Part shown: positions 50,006 through 54,075 of the stretch, in pieces
Layout: every line of letters starts with the position of its first letter
Numbering within the stretch: position 1 is the stretch's first letter
Assembly: GCA_017936765.1 (NCBI GenBank)
Contig: JAGBEX010000006.1
Location: 1 to 54,075, forward strand
Direction: 5' to 3'
Origin: Clostridia bacterium
Lineage (GTDB): Bacteria > Bacillota > Clostridia > Christensenellales > Aristaeellaceae
Length of the DNA: 54,075 nucleotides
Program-made: the position numbers and the translations under genes
The notes under the pieces: generated by a model
Databases searched by the model: none
What the model saw: the letters and a program-made list of their open reading frames with translations, nothing else
What the model was told of the DNA's origin: nothing

Positions 50006-50461
50006 ATGGCGCGAGTGACTGCGCGGGCTGCAGTGATGCAGATGATTTATGAGAAGCTGGCTGGTGGCCAGGGCGGCGAAGAGACGCTGCAGATGGTTTA
50101 TGATGAGCTGCGGGAGCAGGGTGTGCCTGGTGTGGAGGCTGTGCGGGACAACGAGCCTGGCAAGGCCGACCGGGAGTACATCACCCGTGTACTGGATGGC
50201 GTGGTGAACAACCTGGACGAGCTGGACGAGCAGATCCGGGCTGCGGCCAAGGACTGGACCATCGAGCGTATGCCGCGGGTGGACCTGACTATCCTGCGCC
50301 TGGCGACCTGGGAGATCCTGCACGAGGAGGATGTTCCCGGCAGCGTGGCCATCAACGAGGCTGTGGAGCTGGCCAGCCGATATTCCGAGCTTGCCAGCGG
50401 CCGGTTCATCAACGGCGTGCTGGGTACCATCCTGCGCCGGAAAGAGGCGGCACAGGCATGA
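50006..50461 (+). CDS. nusB: Transcription antitermination protein NusB
   Basis: 151 residues. ARAAVMQMIYEKL begins the helical NusB fold; VDLTILRLATWEIL and VAINEAVELASRYS and the FINGVLGTI end are typical. It binds boxA RNA with S10 in rRNA antitermination. AGGAG precedes the ATG. First gene of the run to ispA; overlaps the next gene by 4 bp. Confidence 0.95.
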   Translation: MARVTARAAVMQMIYEKLAGGQGGEETLQMVYDELREQGVPGVEAVRDNEPGKADREYITRVLDGVVNNLDELDEQIRAAAKDWTIERMPRVDLTILRLATWEILHEEDVPGSVAINEAVELASRYSELASGRFINGVLGTILRRKEAAQA

Positions 50462-51423
50462 GTCAAATCGTCATCGGGCTGGACACCAGCTGCTACACCA
50501 CCTCGGTGGCGGCGGTGACGGTGGAAGGTCAGGTGCTGGCCAGCTGCCGGAAGCTATTGCCTGTGAAAGAGGGTGAACGCGGCCTGCGACAGAGCGAGGC
50601 CGTGTTCATTCATGTCCGTCAGCTGCCCGAAAGGCTGGAGGAGCTGGCCGCATACACCCAGGGTCACGAGATCGTGGCGGTGTGCGCGTCGCGCCAGCCC
50701 AGGGACGAGGAAGAATCCTATATGCCCGTGTTTCAGGTGGGGGATGCTCAGGCTCGCGGCTTGGCCGCTATGCTTGGCGTCCCTTGCTTTGCGTCCACCC
50801 ATCAGCGCGGCCACGTGGCGGCGGCCATGGTGGACAGCGGCGTGGCGGAGGGCGACCTGATGGCGGTGCATCTCTCCGGCGGCACCACCGAGCTGCTCTC
50901 CCTGCGCGGTGACGAGCTGACGCTGCTGGGCGGCACGCTGGATCTGCACGCCGGACAGTTTGTGGATCGCGTGGGTGTGGCGCTGGGACTGCCGTTCCCG
51001 GCAGGGCCGCACCTGGAAAAGCTGGCCGTGGCTGGCAGAAGCGAAGCGAAGCTCCCCGCCAACATGGCCGATCAGGATCTGCATTGCCATTTCTCCGGCG
51101 CGGAAACCCAGGTGCAGCGGTGGATCAAGCAAGGCGCTATGCCCAAAGAGGATATCGCCCGGGAGGTCTATGACCTGCTGGCGCGCACGGTGAGCCGCAT
51201 GATCCTGGCAGGCAGCCGGGATACGGGCATCCGCCAGGTGCTGATCGCCGGGGGCGTGGCCAGCTCGCAGCTGTTCCGCCAGCTGGTGACGGAGCGCATC
51301 CACAAGAAGGACAAGGGCTTCCGCGTGTGCTTCGGGCGGCCTGAATACAGCGGTGACAACGCCGTGGGTGCTGCGCTGATCGGTGCGAAAAAGTATCGGG
51401 AGGGCTTATGCTCACGCGATTGA
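50458..51423 (+). CDS. TsaD/Kae1-like protein, divergent paralogue
   Basis: 321 residues of ASKHA fold: IGLDTSCYTTSVAAV (phosphate 1), the metal pair in THQRGH, HLSGGTTELL (phosphate 2), DLHAGQFVDRVGVALGLPFPAGPHLEKLA and GDNAVGAALIG. It is shorter and more divergent than true TsaD, and the motif 1 and NHxxxH region is HQRGH. It may be a paralogue seen in clostridia with unknown substrate, or the t6A transferase itself. ATGA overlap with nusB. Confidence 0.8.
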   Translation: MSQIVIGLDTSCYTTSVAAVTVEGQVLASCRKLLPVKEGERGLRQSEAVFIHVRQLPERLEELAAYTQGHEIVAVCASRQPRDEEESYMPVFQVGDAQARGLAAMLGVPCFASTHQRGHVAAAMVDSGVAEGDLMAVHLSGGTTELLSLRGDELTLLGGTLDLHAGQFVDRVGVALGLPFPAGPHLEKLAVAGRSEAKLPANMADQDLHCHFSGAETQVQRWIKQGAMPKEDIAREVYDLLARTVSRMILAGSRDTGIRQVLIAGGVASSQLFRQLVTERIHKKDKGFRVCFGRPEYSGDNAVGAALIGAKKYREGLCSRD

Positions 51424-51476
51424 CGGTGCTGGAATGATAGATAAGTTATCATATGGAACTGAAGGAGGAATAAGCA

Positions 51477-52325
51477 ATGGCTGCACAGCTGCTTGATGGT
51501 AAGGTTATGTCGGATGCCCTGCGGGCGGAGATCGCAGAGAAGGTGGCCGCGCTGAAGGCCAAGGGCGTTACCCCCGGCCTGGCGGTGATCCTGGTGGGTG
51601 AGGACCCTGCCAGCCAGATCTACGTGCGCAACAAGGGCATCGGCTGCGAGCAGACGGGGATGCACTCCGTCACCATCCGTATGCCGGAGGAGACCACCCA
51701 GCAGGAGCTGGAGGATCAGATTCGCGCCCTGAACGAGGATCCGGCCATCCACGGCATTCTGGTGCAGCTGCCCCTGCCCAAGCACCTGGACGAGGCCGCC
51801 GCTCTGGCGGTGATCGTGCCGGAGAAGGACGTGGACGGCTTCCATGTGCAGAACGCGGGCAAGCTGCTCAACGGTCTGAACGGCGTGGTGGCCTGCACCC
51901 CCAAGGGCGCCCTGGAGATGATCCGCCGCACCGGCGTGAACCTCTCCGGCAAGGAGGCCGTGGTGGTGGGTCGCAGCAACATCGTGGGCAAGCCCATGGG
52001 TGTGCTGCTCCTGCAGGAAAACTGCACCGTGACCATCTGTCACAGCCGCACCGCTGACCTGGCTGCCCATACCCGCCGCGCTGATGTGCTGGTGGCTGCT
52101 GTGGGCAAGGCCAAGTTCATCACCGCCGATATGGTCAAGCCCGGCGCCATCGTGATCGACGTGGGCATCAACCGGGTGGACGGCAAGGTGGTGGGCGACG
52201 TGGACTTCGACAACGTGAAGGAAGTCGCGGGCTGGATCACCCCTGTGCCCGGCGGCGTGGGTCGCATGACCATCACCATGCTTTTGCAAAATACCCTGGA
52301 GGCCGCTGAGCGGACCCTGGCATGA
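51477..52325 (+). CDS. folD: Methylene-THF dehydrogenase / methenyl-THF cyclohydrolase
   Basis: 282 residues. Catalytic region [13 protein letters not shown] with the conserved Tyr and Lys, [13 protein letters not shown], the NADP-binding [16 protein letters not shown], and the C-terminal [14 protein letters not shown]. It interconverts methylene-, methenyl- and formyl-THF, partner of the fhs reaction. GGAGG before the ATG; overlaps xseA by 4 bp. Confidence 0.97.
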   Translation: MAAQLLDGKVMSDALRAEIAEKVAALKAKGVTPGLAVILVGEDPASQIYVRNKGIGCEQTGMHSVTIRMPEETTQQELEDQIRALNEDPAIHGILVQLPLPKHLDEAAALAVIVPEKDVDGFHVQNAGKLLNGLNGVVACTPKGALEMIRRTGVNLSGKEAVVVGRSNIVGKPMGVLLLQENCTVTICHSRTADLAAHTRRADVLVAAVGKAKFITADMVKPGAIVIDVGINRVDGKVVGDVDFDNVKEVAGWITPVPGGVGRMTITMLLQNTLEAAERTLA

Positions 52326-53572
52326 GCGAGTGGATCCTGGCCGTCAGCGACCTGAACGAGTATGTGCGCCGCACCCTGGCGGCTGACCCCATGCTCCGCT
52401 CCCTGCGGCTGCGGGGGGAGATCAGCAACTTCAAGCGGCACACCTCCGGGCATTGGTACTTCACCCTGAAGGACGAACACAGCCGCATCAACTGCGTCAT
52501 GTTTCGGCAGAACGCCATGCGGATGTCCCTGCGCCCCATGGACGGGATGCAGGTGATCCTCTCGGGCAGCGTGAGCCTCTATGCGGAGGGCGGCCAGTAT
52601 CAGTTCTATGCCGAAAATATGCGCCCCGACGGCCTGGGTACGCTGTACCAGCAGTTTGAGGCGCTGAAGGCCAAGCTGGCCGCCGAAGGCCTCTTCGATG
52701 CAGGGCGCAAGCGTCCCTTGCCCCTGCGGCCCAGGAAGATCGCCGTGGTGACCTCCCGCACGGGTGCGGTTTTGCAGGACATCCGCAACGTATCCGCAAG
52801 GCGCGATGCAGGCGTACCGCTGGTGCTTCTGCCTGTGCAGGTGCAGGGCGAGGGCGCGGCGGAGAGCATCGCTGCGGCCATCCGCAAGGCTGGCGGGCTG
52901 AGCGGCGTTGACGTGATCATCACCGGGCGCGGCGGCGGCTCCATGGAGGATCTGTGGGCATTTAATGAAGAAATCGTGGCGCGAGCCATTGCGGAAAGCC
53001 CCATCCCGGTGATCTCCGCTGTGGGGCATGAGACGGACGTGACCATTGCCGATTTTGCGGCGGACGTGCGGGCCTCCACCCCCAGCCATGCGGCGGAGCT
53101 GGCGGTGCCGGACAAGGCGGAATTGATCGACGGCCTGCGGATGATGCGCGGCCACCTGACCCAGGCCGCCATGGCACAGGTGCATCGGGCGCGGACGCGG
53201 CTGGCGCTGTGCCAGCGACACATGGAAGCCTTGCGGCCTGATCGGCAGCTGATGGAGCTGCGCAGCCGTGTGCAGCAGCTGCAAACCCGGCTGGATCGCT
53301 GCGTGGATGACCGTCTGGCGCTCTACCCGCCCCGGCTGGCGCTGATGCAGATGAAGCTGGATCACCTGATGGACGCAAAGCTGCGCCAACAGCAGGAAAA
53401 GATTGCGTCCAGCAGGGCGAAGCTGGATGCCCTGAACCCGGCGCGGGTGCTGGAGCGGGGCTATGCCCTGGTGCTGGACGGCGACAGGGTGATCCCCGAT
53501 GCGGCCTCCGCTGTGCCGCAGATGACGCTGCGCTTCCGTGACGGAACCGTGGCGGTTCGGATGGAGGAATGA
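52322..53572 (+). CDS. xseA: Exodeoxyribonuclease VII large subunit
   Basis: 416 residues: N-terminal OB fold ([20 protein letters not shown]), the nuclease domain ([47 protein letters not shown]), a coiled-coil segment (about 260-370) and the C-terminal ERGYALVL. It degrades single-stranded DNA with XseB. Part of the nusB-folD-xseAB-ispA gene order common in Firmicutes. Confidence 0.96.
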   Translation: MSEWILAVSDLNEYVRRTLAADPMLRSLRLRGEISNFKRHTSGHWYFTLKDEHSRINCVMFRQNAMRMSLRPMDGMQVILSGSVSLYAEGGQYQFYAENMRPDGLGTLYQQFEALKAKLAAEGLFDAGRKRPLPLRPRKIAVVTSRTGAVLQDIRNVSARRDAGVPLVLLPVQVQGEGAAESIAAAIRKAGGLSGVDVIITGRGGGSMEDLWAFNEEIVARAIAESPIPVISAVGHETDVTIADFAADVRASTPSHAAELAVPDKAELIDGLRMMRGHLTQAAMAQVHRARTRLALCQRHMEALRPDRQLMELRSRVQQLQTRLDRCVDDRLALYPPRLALMQMKLDHLMDAKLRQQQEKIASSRAKLDALNPARVLERGYALVLDGDRVIPDAASAVPQMTLRFRDGTVAVRMEE

Positions 53573-53574
53573 AC

Positions 53575-54075
<501 letters not shown>

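Overview
The window is high-GC chromosomal DNA of a Gram-positive, probably gut-type and spore-forming clostridial bacterium. The evidence is Firmicutes-style strong ribosome binding sites, sigma-A promoters, a T-box leader, an L10 leader, an Asp23/AmaP pair, a SPOCS/LysM protein and DapL-type lysine biosynthesis. I cannot name the species.

Positions 1002-12934 are a complete-looking integrative mobilizable element (IME) inserted in the last codons of rpsI (ribosomal protein S9). Its 16-bp direct repeats (1002-1017 and 12919-12934) cover the rpsI stop codon and its last four sense codons. The backbone is a tyrosine integrase, an XRE-type regulator, a small HTH protein, a prim-pol/DUF3987 replication protein and a MobV-type relaxase with a hairpin-rich candidate oriT. 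The cargo is an AraC regulator, a structured leader, then HD hydrolase, MFS transporter and HAD phosphatase genes, plus a GNAT acetyltransferase and a hydrolase remnant. The element carries its own terminator just inside the rpsI junction. A terminator-like hairpin that probably served rpsI before insertion now lies 11.9 kb away at 948-997. Left of it is the end of a LacI-type regulator gene.

From 12920 onward the window is mostly housekeeping. 12920-18739 (mostly minus strand) holds rpsI, rplM, the Sua5/prfA/prmC/DUF1385 operon and rpmE. 19125-34067 (minus) holds rho, an RNA methylase-like gene, rpsU, a HIT protein, mtaB, rsmE, prmA, an orphan peptide-binding lipoprotein-like SBP with a lytic transglycosylase, coaE, TPM and LemA-like genes, telA and xpaC. 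34239-39772 (plus) holds a SPOCS/LysM protein, TraX, dapF, dapL and cysK. 40135-42873 (minus) holds fhs and rplJL with an L10 leader. 43192-54075 (plus) holds an SH3/peptidoglycan-binding protein, T-box-controlled hisS-aspS, asp23-amaP, nusB, a TsaD-like protein, folD, xseA, xseB and the start of ispA.

Five intergenic regions carry a modular composite repeat of about 290-465 bp (A: GGAATTCGG-type; B: CTCTCAGTCAGC-type hairpins; C: GCGTCGCGGCGC-type; D: three short hairpins). Four copies abut the stop codon of the neighbouring gene exactly. A second, 70-bp repeat occurs twice (68/70 identical). These repeats, the rpsI-targeting IME with its replacement terminator, and the T-box with overlapping Asp/His codons are the most unusual features.
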